From Escallonia rubra (Eukaryota > Streptophyta > Magnoliopsida > Escalloniales > Escalloniaceae), in contig JAVXUO010002652.1 of NCBI GenBank assembly GCA_033065855.1, forward strand, positions 48,371 to 112,370: a stretch of DNA of 64,000 nt. The letters run 5' to 3'. The position numbers and the translations under genes are program-made. The stretch's first letter is position 1, and every line of letters starts with the position of its first letter. Positions 1 through 10,715 of the stretch are shown one piece after another. The notes beneath the pieces were generated by a model. That model searched no databases. It worked only from the letters and a program-made list of their open reading frames with translations, and had not been told where the DNA came from.

Positions 1-1724
1 TTTTGAAGCTATCATTGTAACTACGTAATTCAAATTAATACCTAAAACCGGTTTTTTTTAAGAGCGACAATGAATTATGGGATTATACTTGTGGTGGTTA
101 AAGAGTCGATTCACAGAGATAGTCATGGGTGTTTGTAGTGTGTTTGGGGTCTTTAGGAGATGGTGTGGTGGTTAAAATTTCATATCATGATAGTTATTGC
201 CTCAGGGAGCTAATTGATTGTGGAATGTGATGATGATTAATGGCCTGGTTATGCTTGGCATGGCTTTGTGATCGAATACAGATGGATTGTTGATTGTGGC
301 TATCAAGGCACAAATGTCACCGGTTGTAGTTATAGCCATAGAAACCAACAAAATACACGAAGACGCTGATAGTCATCTTTTATATTCTTCATTACTCATT
401 AGAGGAGAAGACGTTATTGCCTGAGGTGTAGAGTACTGATGGTGACTGTGGAGGTGTAGATATGACCTTTAGTAGAAAGAGATGCGATATCGATGCTAGG
501 GAACTAGCAAGAGCAAGAAGGGGGTTAACGATGATGGTCAAGATAGTAAGCTCGAGTGCCGAAATGAAATAACCCTGTGAGTACAAGAGCTAATGTGTAC
601 TTCATCCTTCGTTCCAACACTGAGCCTTAATGGTAAACCAAATGACGTCCAATTTCATTAGTCCATTTTCCCATGAACTCGAACTAACCCTTGATCATTT
701 GTGCTATTAACACCCACCAATACTATTACGAGAAGTTTCTTCTTTAGTTAAAACAAATTAGAAACAATAAAATGTGATATGTTTTATGTACAGTGTTACA
801 AAAATTGAGACCTATCATACATAAGTATTAAAAGTCTCCATCTTTCGTCAACTTTTTCGCTTACGATTATATTCTTTGTAACAGTAAGTTTAAACAAATT
901 GCTCCATGCGAGTGCGCTTCATGCCAACAAGTCCTATTAAATATATTGTTGGTTAGCATACAAAAAAATTCTATGTGGATTGAGAAATACTTTGAAGACT
1001 ATGTGCCAAACTATTTCTTTAAAGATGATATACTATCAAATTAGCTGACAACAATAAAGAGGTATGCAAGTATTGCTTAACACATACAATATTATCCAAA
1101 ATTTGCATTTTTTACCTTCATTAGTTTCAATCAGGTTAGTAGGAAAAACGATGGTAGCTCAAAAATAAAGAAATTCAAAAATAAAATAAAAAAGCCTTAA
1201 AATGATGATAATGCATATGTTATATTAAGCACCCTCAATACCAAAGTTCCGGGGTGGGGGGGGGGGGGGGGGGAAGTAAAAGGAAGAATAGAGTTAGATA
1301 ATACTTTTTTTTTTGGAAGAATCATAATTGTAATTGATATGACCTCCCGGTATGAAAATTTGAACTTAAGACCTTGAGATAATACCCATGCCTTGGGGTT
1401 GAGTTAGATAATACGTTTAATAATTAGTTTTTCCCGACTTTCATTAGAGCTGAAGAATTAGTAGCCGATTCATTTTCATGAAATCATCTAAAATTGTTAG
1501 CTGAGAGTTTAAACTAAGTTATCTTTGTGGCTTGCTTTAATTTGTTTTTCCTTTTTTAATTATATAAAAGGCCTTTTTTATTTAATCCCGTGCATTTTGC
1601 ACGGGTCCATTAACTAGTCATTACTAAATTAAAGAAGTGCACCTCATATATAAATAACCTATTGAATTTTGTTCAAGCAATGCCTAAAATTCTTCAGGCT
1701 GAGGTTAGCATCAAGAACCGAGAG

Positions 1725-1730
1725 TATAAA
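1725..1730 (+). promoter_or_regulatory. Candidate TATA box of the truncated P450 copy
   Basis: TATAAA lies about 220 bp before the remnant ATG at 1947. The equivalent place in copy 2 has TATAATA at 7478. This is inference from position and motif only. Confidence 0.35.
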
Positions 1731-1946
1731 ATATTACACAGTATGTCTCTGGTGGCAGATTGCATACGCCATTCTTAACAAATTAATGAAGTTCCTTCTG
1801 ACGGTGGACTTTTGAATGTGGACTTCTGAAGTTCCTTCTTGACATACGCCATTCTTGTTTGACTTCCAGATGTGGACATTTCACACCTTCATTACCTATC
1901 AGAAACACATTTTCTACTACCCTACCTCATCGCTCTGCTTGACCAT

Positions 1947-2030
1947 ATGGATTTCACTCTCTCATGTCTACTGCTCTTTGGGCTGCTCTATGCATCTTTC
2001 TCTTTATTCTTCTGCACATCAATCCCCTGA
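1947..2030 (+). pseudogene. Cytochrome P450 (CYP716-type) 5' remnant
   Basis: The ATG and next ~22 codons match the start of the complete P450 at 7626, with Leu3 changed to Phe. They encode the hydrophobic N-terminal membrane anchor. Similarity then ends, and the frame runs through five unrelated codons to TGA at 2028-2030. The rest of the gene (about 460 codons and both introns) is absent, and the following sequence is unrelated intergenic or transposon-like DNA. This is a decapitated duplicate of the downstream gene, with its promoter kept. It could be transcribed but cannot encode a P450. Confidence 0.85.
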
Positions 2031-2035
2031 GGTTT

Positions 2036-2320
2036 AAACCGTAGGGAAAGGCATAAAAAATTTTAAAAAATGGCCACAGTTTAACCTTAGCCTACGGAAT
2101 GTACCGTAGGTATATCTTAGGGTATCTATAGGGGTAAACTTATGGCTACGGTATCATCTGTAGGCATAGGCTTCAAAAATTAAACTTATCCTTACGGTTA
2201 CACGGTAGGCTTATCCCTCAAGAATGGTCGCTATAAGTGGGTTAATACGAATTCGGCATAGGTATATAGGCTACAGGATAACCGTAGGGATAACATTCAA
2301 CCCTGTAGGCATAGATCATA
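2036..2320. repeat. Cluster of CCGTAGG / CCTACGG motifs
   Basis: CCGTAGG occurs at least three times and its inverse CCTACGG once, with several one-base variants (GCTACGGTA, CTTACGGTTA, CTGTAGGCATA). Such short motifs in both orientations resemble the subterminal repeats of DNA transposons, but no terminal inverted repeat or target duplication was identified. It begins exactly where the P450 remnant ends. Confidence 0.4.
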
Positions 2321-3613
2321 ACGAGATTTTTCTTACGCTAACAATGTAATGGCCAGGAGTAAGCTGGAATAGCATAGCTATTATGATCCTTTTAAGCCCA
2401 ATACACATTTGCCTAAATGTAATATGTGCAATATATCAACGAATGAGTTTGTGTGTTCTGTAAAATAAATGTGCAAAATTGGTATATCAAGCAGTAAGAG
2501 CAGATTATTAGCCTTTTAATCCAATCAACCCATGTTGATCCTATGAAATCTCCATTTACTCCCATTAAATGGATATAATGCTTTACCATTCGCTGCTAAT
2601 ATACTTTAGAAGTTTATTTGGTTACTGTAACATAGTAGACCATAGCAACCTTTGAAGTACTAATCCTTTTTCATTATACACGAGTTTTGTATTTTACAGT
2701 GCGTGATTTATTTTGTTTATTTTAAAGTACTTATAAGGTGTTATGCATGATTCTTCATATTATACTTTTGCAAAACTTTATTTCGCTATTTGAAAGTGAT
2801 TTTAAGATGATAACGGTCAAAGTTAAGGCCCTAACATGTATATATCCAAAATAGATAGAGTTTTAGAATTGATTTTTCCAGTTCAATAAGGTTTACAAAA
2901 ATTGGACAAATTAATTAAGATAACAAACCATAGTAAGTATTAATAAGTAAGAGTGAAAAAAGAAAAGAACACCAAAACAAATAGGATGATGTTTTGCATA
3001 ACTAAAAGAGGTAAAAAAGAAAATATATGTTAAGAAAAGCTTACTTTTTAATTTGTAAAGATTAATCATTAATTTCATATATGATTTTCGTTGTTTACAT
3101 TTGCGAGATTTGATTTATATTTGCGAGATTTTATTTTATTTGTTTTAAGTGTTTTTAAGAAGTTAGTAGTCCAAATTGAAGCCTAATATGTTAATCTATG
3201 GATTATGTTTAGTTTTCAAAGATGTGGATTTGGTTTTTTTAAGTTTCATAAAATTTACAAAAGTTGGGCCAATAATTCCTACAAACTTTTTAATCATAAA
3301 TTCATACTAAAGAATTGGTAAGTAGGGGATGATTTTTTTCTTATTTTACATTTTTGAGATTTTATATTGTTATTTTAAAGTACTTTTGGCATTTTAAAGA
3401 TTAAAATTAAGGCCTAATGTATAAGTATATTGATTAGGTAAAGTTTTAGAAGGTGTATAATTAGTTTCTTAGTTTTATAAAGTTTAACTTTGAGTATTAT
3501 TAAACACGTTTAAAATGTATTAAGTCGATGACTGCTTGGTAAGAGTATTTGTAAATCCTTTGGACAAAATATCTTATTTGGATAGTTCAAAAGAGAATTT
3601 TTGAAATTTCGAA

Positions 3614-3662
3614 GTGATTTGAACTGTGGATTTGGGGTCACCAAATCCACAGTTCAAATCAC
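3614..3662. repeat. Perfect inverted repeat, 22-bp arms, 5-nt loop
   Basis: GTGATTTGAACTGTGGATTT is followed by GG, the loop GGTCA and the exact reverse complement. The surroundings (about 3530-3890) are rich in ATTTGGAT and AATTTCGAAAT words in both orientations, which suggests a foldback MITE, but its ends were not resolved. Confidence 0.7.
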
Positions 3663-6600
3663 TAGTCTGAACTAGTTATTTGTCAAATCCACACCAATCA
3701 GTTACAAACCCACAATAACTAGTTCCCTATTTTTTAGGAATCTTGCCTCCCACATTTTTTAACAACCTTTTGCTTCCTTTCTTCCAAACAAGATATTTCA
3801 AAATGATAGAATTTGTAAATTAAGGAATTTCGAAATGAGGGTATTTAGAAATGCCCAGTATTTCAAAATCACATATCCAAACACACCCTAATAGTTTGGA
3901 AGATTTCTTAATGGTTTTCTTCATACAGCATTTAGGGAGACATAGTTTGGTTCGGTAGTTAAAGTATTTATAATGGTTATGTGTAAAAGAAAGTATTTAT
4001 GAGGAAACATAGGTTGACTTAAATGTGAATGTCAAATCTGTAAAAGAAATTTAAATCTTGCAAGATATATTTAAATGTTGCTTTGAAATTGGAAAGGAAA
4101 TCCTTTCTCATAAAATGCCAATAGAAGATGTTGCATAATTTTTGTAACTTATATTTTTAATGGTTAGTAGGCTTTGAATTGGCCCAATTTAGTAAGGAAA
4201 GAATTTTGGCTACCAAGTGGCGCTACAACCCCTCATATAACTATGGTTAATGACATCTAATTAGCGACACTAAATAATGCTACTAAGATTTAGCTACGAC
4301 TTGTATTTACGTCAAATTATATCCTTCGTATAGATATATCCATTGCAGTGTGGTTGATGATTAACTGATATTTGGGCCCTTAGATTTTACCATGCTTTTT
4401 TCATGGAATGCTACCACAGTGAATGTTAAACTTTGCGGTAAATTACAACAACATTTTGGCAAAATCGTTTTTCTATCTTATCAAACTAATTGGAAACATT
4501 ATATAGGTACATCCTGTTTTACCTTTTTTGACTATTTCTGATCAAATTTTTTATTGGCCATATTCCGTAGCATTGTGTCCGGCTTCTAACAAGTGCTCTT
4601 TCGATAAAATAACTTCGCTAGAGTAGGAACAACAAGAATACGTTGACCAATATTACAAGTCATAAGAATATTCTTTTAGATTTCTCATATTTATTTACTT
4701 ACTTTATTCTTTTACACTACTCGGCATATCCATGTATGCGTATCGCTTTTGTAGCTCAAAATCAATGTAGAAGTAAAATAGATATAAAAGTAGAATATAA
4801 AAACACATATGGTTGATGATGTTCTTATTATGGTGTGACCCCATTGGCAATCCTCTAATGTTTAATGTAATATTTGATTACACTGTTACAAGTGATTTGT
4901 ACAGTCTAAAATCTTGAAAAACACATACTCCTCATTTTATTCGGGTTATAATAAAGAAACTAAATCCACACTTATATTAAATCAGAGTATTAAAAAGTAC
5001 ACGTGTTTGTAATAACATTATGCACTCGGTTTTAGTTACCACTTGCTCTTTATTTCAAGCCTGTATAGCTAATAAAGTAAGGAGGTCAAGTTAGTAACTG
5101 AAGAGTGACATAAAATTATAATATCCCACGTATTGATAATTGATGCTAAATATAATTTTGTAGGAATTTTCACCGGTTACCCGCACTTTTTTAGTGTCAT
5201 CACTCAAATAGTACTAGCATATTCAGTGCCCTTAATTGTTGTAATATGATAATTCAAGCCCCTTGCTACATTTACAAGAGAGAAAACAAAATAAAAAAAC
5301 AAACAACAATGATTTTGCTAACAATACCTTTGCGGATGCTATCAAGAATTGTAATAACAACCTCGGTTAACCCCTCCAAACTAATGTATGTTTCTTTAAT
5401 TACGTGAACACTCTCAACAACCTAGAATTTGAATCGTCACTCTAAAGAGAAACTTTCACGTGAACTTTTATAAGATACTATAAGGTAATATTGACGTTTA
5501 ACACTCATTCGATCTGAATATTTTGAAGCTATCATTGTAACTACGTAATTCAAATTAAAACCTAAAACGGTTGTTTTGAAGAGCGGCAATGAATTATGGG
5601 ATTGTACTTGTGGTGGTTAAAGAGTCGATTCACAGAGATAGTCATGGGTGTTTGTAGTGCGTTTGGGATCTTTAGGAGATGGCGTGGTGGTTGAAATTTC
5701 ATATAGTGATAGTTATTGCCTTAGAGAGCTAATTGATTATGGAATGTGATGATGATTAATGGCCTGGTTATGCTTGGCATGGCTTTGTGATCGAAAACAG
5801 ATGAATTGTTGATTGTGGCTATGAAGGCACAAATGTCACCGGTGGTAGTTATAGCCATAGAAACCAACAAAATACATGACGACGTTGATAGTCATCTTCT
5901 ATATTCTTCATTACTCATTAGAGGAGAAGACGTTATTGCCTGAGGTGTAGAGTATTGAAACTATTGATGGTGATTGTGGAGGAGTAGATATGGCCATAGT
6001 AGAAAGAGATGTGATACCGATGCTAGGGAACTAGCAAAAGCAAGAAGGGGATTAACGATGACGGTCAAGAGAGTAAGCCCGAGTGCCGAAATGAAATAAC
6101 CCTGTGAGTACAAGAGCTAATGTGTACTTAGTCCTTCGTTCCAACACTGAGCATTAATGGTAAACCAAATGTTTTGGACGTCCAATTTCGTTAGTCCATT
6201 TTCCCACGAACTCGAACTAACTCTTGATCATTTGTACTATTAACACCCACCAATACTATTACGAGAAGCTTCTTCTTTAGTTAAAACAAATTAGAAACAA
6301 GAAAACTTGATATGTTGCATGAACAGTGTTACAAAAATTGAGACCTATCATACATAAGTATTAAAAGTCTCCATCTATCGTCAACTTTTTCGCTTACAAT
6401 TATATTCCTTGTAGCAGTAAGTTTTAACAAATAGTTCCATGCGAGTGCACTTCATGCCAACAAATCCAATTAAATATATTGTTGGTTAGCATAAAAAGTT
6501 TTCTATGTGGATTGAGAATGACTTTGAAGACTATGTGCCGAACTATTTCTTTGAAGATGATATACTATCAAATTAGCTGACAACAATAAAGAGGTATGCA

Positions 6601-7400
6601 AGTATTGCTTAACAAATACTATATTATCCAAAATTTGTATTTTTTACCTTCATTAGTTTCAATCAGGTTTGGAGGAACAACTACGGTGGCTCAAAAAAAG
6701 TAGCACATAAAGAAATTCAAAAATTAAAAAAAAGCCTTAAAATGATGATAATGCATATGTTACATTAAGCACCCTCAATACCAAAGTTTTAAAGAATCAT
6801 AATTATAATTTATATGACCCGTCGGTATGAAAATTTGAACTTAGGACTTTAAGATTATTCGTCAAGGCCCTTTGTCACTTGAACGCCTTGGGGTTAAGTT
6901 AGATAATACGTTTAATAATTAGTTTTTCCCCACTTTCATTAGAGTTGAAAAATATAGTAGGCAATTCATTTTCATGACATCATCTAAAATTGTTAGTTGA
7001 GAGTTTTAACTAACTTATCTTTGTGACTTGCTTTAATTTGTTTTGAAAAAAATTTGGCTGCTATTCCGATTGAAAGAATCTTTCTTCTACTCCTTATATA
7101 ATGATAATTGATGATCGTTATATGTTTCAAGAAAGACTAATTTGTTTTGAAAAAAATCGTGCGGCTAAAAATTGTCGTTGAAAGTGTTAGCAGGAAAGTC
7201 AATAAAAACATTCAGTAACTATTAATTGTCATTATATACGGGGTTCAAGAAAGACTCCTATAAACCCGGGCAACAACCAAAGTTTGTTCATTTGTCTTTT
7301 CCTTTTTTAGTTATAAAAAAGGCCTATTTTTATTTAATCCCGTACATTTTACACGGGTCCATTAATTAACTGGTCATTACTAACTTAAAGCAGTGCCCCT

Positions 7401-7460
7401 CATATATATAAATAATATTACGGATACCATATCGTATCCGTAATATTATTTATATGTATG
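7401..7460. repeat. 60-bp palindrome in the P450 promoter
   Basis: Two 27-bp arms flank the loop CATATC (7428-7433). The inner 22 bp of each arm are perfectly complementary, including TAATATTACGGATAC, and one mismatch lies further out. It is absent from copy 1 of the duplication. It could form a cruciform or be a small foldback insertion. The centre is about 195 bp upstream of the ATG. Confidence 0.9.
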
Positions 7461-7477
7461 ATTGACGAGATCGGCAG

Positions 7478-7484
7478 TATAATA
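7478..7484 (+). promoter_or_regulatory. Candidate TATA box of the P450 gene
   Basis: TATAATA lies 148 bp before the ATG at 7626, in the position of TATAAA in the truncated copy. This is inferred from motif and spacing; the transcription start is unknown. Confidence 0.4.
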
Positions 7485-7625
7485 TATTACATACGCCATT
7501 ATTAACAAATAAAGTTCCTTCTGACTGTGGACTTTTGAAGTTCCTTCTTAACCGATCACACCTTCATTCCCTATAAGAAACACATCTTCTACTACCCAAC
7601 TTCATCCTTTGCTCTGCTTGACCAT

Positions 7626-9433
7626 ATGGATCTCACTCTCTCATGTCTACTGCTCTTTGGGCTACTCTATGCATCTTTCTCTTTATTCTTCAACTTCCGT
7701 AAAAAGTCCCCCCCTGACCAGAGATATCCTCCTGGCAATACGGGTTGGCCATTTATCGGAGAATCGCTTGAATACGTCGCCTCAGGCAGGAATGGCACTC
7801 CCGAAAAGTTCGTTAGAGAGAGGATGGACAAATTCTCACCGGAGGTATTCAAAACCTCCTTTGCCGGAGAAACCGTAGCAGTATTCTGTGGAGCAGCGGG
7901 TAACAAGTTTTTGTTCTCCAACGAGAACAAGCTTGTGGCCTCCTGGATGCCATCCTCATTCCTCAAGATCATCAATGCAAAAAACAGCGAAACCAACGGT
8001 ATCTTACAGAAAACAATGCTGAGAAGTATCCTCCCGCAGTTCCTCAAGCCGGAAGCACTTCAAAAGTACGTGCCAATCATGGATCGCATGGCCATGCAAC
8101 ACTTGGAGAGAGACTGGAGTGGTGCATCCAATAAGCAAGTTAAGGCTTACACCCTAGTGAAGAAGTTCTCATTCGAGACGGCATGCCGGCTCTTTATGAG
8201 CGTGGAGGATCCCAATCAGGTGGCGAGTTTCTCAACCAATTATGGCCTCGTCGCCGCCGGGCTCTTTGCCGTGCCAATGAACTTCCCTGGCACGACTTTC
8301 CGTCGTGCAATAAAGGCCGCTGATCACATCAGGTACGAGCTGTCGCCTATCCTCAAGGAGAGAAGGAGGCAATCGAATGAGAAAACAGATATGGGAACTC
8401 CCGACCTTGCTTCCCACTTACTGCTTTCCACGGATGAGGATGGCAAATTCTTGACAGAGATCGAGGCTGCTGACCTGATCTTGGGCATACTTTTCGCGAG
8501 CCATGATACAGTGACCGCTGCTATTACTTTCGTTGTTTGCTATCTTGCAGATCATCCTGATGTCTATGCTCAAGTCTTCAAAGGTAAATCCCAATCTCAG
8601 GGTGAAATTCATGCTTTATTTCTTTCTTTACTCTGTATCTCAAACAAATCGAATCATTGACATGCACCTGCAGTTATTTTAATTTAAAGCCAATGTTGAA
8701 ATTCATGCTTTATTTCTTTCTTTACTCTGTATCTGAAATTCATGCTTTATTTCTCCTGTAACTAGAGCTGTTTCCTGACAAAGTTAACTGACTGGCTTCC
8801 ATTTTCCTTAAACTTGGTTTATCTTCGAAATAGAACAAACGGAGATTTCGAAATCCAAAGGACCAAGAGAGGGGTTGAATTGGGAAGATGTCCAAAAGAT
8901 GAAGTATTCTCGGTGCGTTCTAAATGAGGTATTGAGGATACAACCTGCTGCTCCAGGAACTTTCAGAAAAGTTATTAAGGATTTCACTTATGCGGGCTTT
9001 AAGATACCAAAGGAATGGAAGGTGAGTTTTCACTATTTCTACATCAAACCTTCTTCAATGATTTTTGCTTCATATTACAGTGCAGTTCCATGCACGTATG
9101 GATTGATCCTTGTTGCCATAATCACAATCACAGGCCTTTTGGAGCGTTTATTCAACACACAAAGACCCAAATTACTTTCCTAATCCGGAGAAGTTTGACC
9201 CGTCAAGGTTTGAAGGAAATGAACCAGTGCCATACAGTTTTGTACCATTTGGAGGAGGACCCAGGATGTGCCCCGGCAAAGAGTATGCCCGTCTAGAAGT
9301 ACTGATCTTCATGCATAGGTTGGTCACAAAGTTCAAATGGGAGAGGTTGAATCCAAATGAAAAGATCATCATTGAATTATCTCCGGTTCCAGTAGATGGT
9401 CTTCCGATTCAGCTCTTCCCTCACAAAAGTTAA
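7626..9433 (+). CDS. Cytochrome P450, CYP716 family (probable triterpenoid oxidase)
   Basis: Three exons (7626-8583, 8834-9021, 9134-9433) with GT-AG introns give 481 aa, the usual length of this family. I see an N-terminal membrane anchor (residues 1-22), a proline hinge [13 protein letters not shown] (34-46), the I-helix region FASHDTVT (290-297), the K-helix EVLR (351-354), FDPSRF (403-408) and the haem-binding [10 protein letters not shown] (421-430) with Cys428. The haem loop and the start of the following helix ([10 protein letters not shown]) are very like CYP716 enzymes, which oxidise beta-amyrin, alpha-amyrin or related scaffolds at the endoplasmic reticulum; the exact substrate cannot be read. 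The start is supported by the anchor and by the same ATG in the truncated duplicate. Oddity: the I-helix usually reads (A/G)Gx(D/E)T(T/S), but here the Gly is Ser292 and position 296 is Val. No frameshift or stop was seen. A retrotransposon LTR begins 370 bp after the stop. Confidence 0.88.
8604..8754 (+). repeat. 37-bp repeat in P450 intron 1
   Basis: A unit starting GAAATTCATGCTTTATTTCT occurs at 8604-8640 and 8698-8734, and partially at 8735-8754. It lies inside intron 1 (8584-8833) and leaves both splice sites untouched. Confidence 0.85.
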
Positions 9434-9802
9434 AAAAGTATTATGTCTAAAGGGCTGGAGATTCAGAAGTACTGATCTTCATAAGATTTGTATAATCTCG
9501 TCAAAAGTATGTTTATGTTTTGTTCTAAACACTTATAATAATGGCCAACAAACTCCTCCTCTTTTTCTTGGCTTGCCTGATGCAAATAATCGCCGCTCTT
9601 GCTAAAAATTACAACAACAATTCTCCAGCAAAATAGGATTACCGACACTGTTACGTTTACACGCAAAGAACGAAATTCAAAGTCTTGCGAACCTCTTTCC
9701 GAACATATAACGTGCAGTTTAGCAAGAGCTCTTCCACCATTGAAAAGTTTGCATATAATCTGAATCAAGCAGCAAATTGATCTGCAGCCATCTCCCAATA
9801 AA
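9434..9802 (+). other. P450 3' flank
   Basis: Sequence between the P450 stop and the left LTR. It presumably holds the 3' UTR; no clear polyadenylation signal or other gene was identified. Confidence 0.5.
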
Positions 9803-10555
9803 TGTTGGCACCAATATTTTCATGAATGGTGTGCAGACACGTGGCATAGTGATAACCACAAAAGAGTACATAAATGAAGAAAGTGGAAAAAGCACGATTG
9901 CAGTAGTTATCATTTGTTACTGAATTACAAGGAAGAGATAAATGAGCAAAAGAAACGCGGGAAAACGAAATGTTTGAATAAACCGTAGAAGAAGGAGGAA
10001 ACCGCCAAATAGTGTCATGGTCGATTGCGTTGAAACAAACGTGGGAAAACGTGCCAAAGGAAATTGGTTAGTGGAGATTTCTAAAACGGGCCATGATCAA
10101 CATGATTGAGGGAATTTCGGAAGAAGCAATCGATCATGGGGTCCGAGAAGTTGTCTCCAACGAAGATAAGGGATGACAGTTACCAAGGAAAGACAGTTAC
10201 AAATATTACAAGTATAAAAGTAGATGGAAGGCAACAGAAAAAGGGGTCGTCAATCTCTTAACAAACTTAGACTAGGAAGATTAGCATGTTGAAAATCCTT
10301 AGAGTAGTCTGCTAGATGATCTGTATAGTGTCAATAGAGAGCCGAGTACGTTGTAGAAATCGTATTCATTGTGTTGTAAGAATTGTCTTTATAATTCCAG
10401 TGGACGCATCATCTGTTGATCATTTCAACATATCTTTAGTTAGTTTTCCTTTTTAGTGATGTCCTCAGGCCCGAGAGGAAAAAAAGATATCACACAGTTC
10501 ATCGATTGTGTCGCAGGCGCACGATCGATAGTGAGTTTGCTCAGCAGCGCAAACA
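9803..10555 (+). repeat. 5' LTR of the gypsy element
   Basis: Starts TGTTGGCACCAATATTTTC and ends GCGCAAACA. It matches 29703-30434 closely; the right copy lacks about 30 bp present near 10238-10270. The downstream part contains CACGATCGATAG, which recurs in other elements of the window. Confidence 0.92.
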
Positions 10556-10577
10556 TTTGCACGCCCAGTGGGACCAG
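10556..10577 (+). other. Primer-binding-like site
   Basis: GCACGCCCAGTGGGACC follows the LTR directly. A near-identical GGCATGCCCAGTGGGAC follows the left LTR of the element at 41231, supporting a conserved tRNA primer site. The tRNA was not identified. Confidence 0.6.
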
Positions 10578-10715
10578 GTAGCTAAAAAAGAAAACCATGC
10601 CAAGCACACAGAGTAATGTTGTGAGGCAAAGTGGTACCACTAATGGTATCGAAAATCCAAACACTAACAACGGTGACAACTCGGAAGAACAAGGAATAAT
10701 CAAGCCATTAATGGC

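Larger units (their letters stand above)
1..2030. repeat. Duplicated segment, copy 1 (P450 upstream region)
   Basis: Positions 1 onward match 5521 onward nearly base for base through the promoter and first codons of a cytochrome P450 gene. The copy probably begins before the window. Differences from copy 2 include a run of about 17 G near 1255-1273 and the absence of about 265 bp present at 7038-7303 in copy 2. Similarity stops at about 2000-2030, just inside the P450 coding start. No other gene is visible in it. Confidence 0.9.
2031..5520. other. AT-rich intergenic spacer between the duplicate copies
   Basis: No ORF with recognisable protein similarity was found. The spacer contains a cluster of CCGTAGG-like motifs (2036-2320), a perfect 22-bp inverted repeat (3614-3662) and AT-rich, MITE-like sequence. 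The remainder shows nothing I can identify. Confidence 0.6.
5521..7710. repeat. Duplicated segment, copy 2 (upstream of intact P450)
   Basis: Direct repeat of 1-2030 at an offset of 5520 bp at its start, changing with indels. Copy 2 has an additional ~265-bp block (about 7038-7303), itself containing two diverged direct repeats, and a large palindrome at 7401-7460. It lacks the poly-G run. The repeat continues into exon 1 of the P450 at 7626. Confidence 0.9.

Noticed and set aside
1855-2037. 60-codon ORF overlapping the P450 remnant
   Set aside because: Wrong frame relative to the intact P450; an accidental frame through the same DNA.
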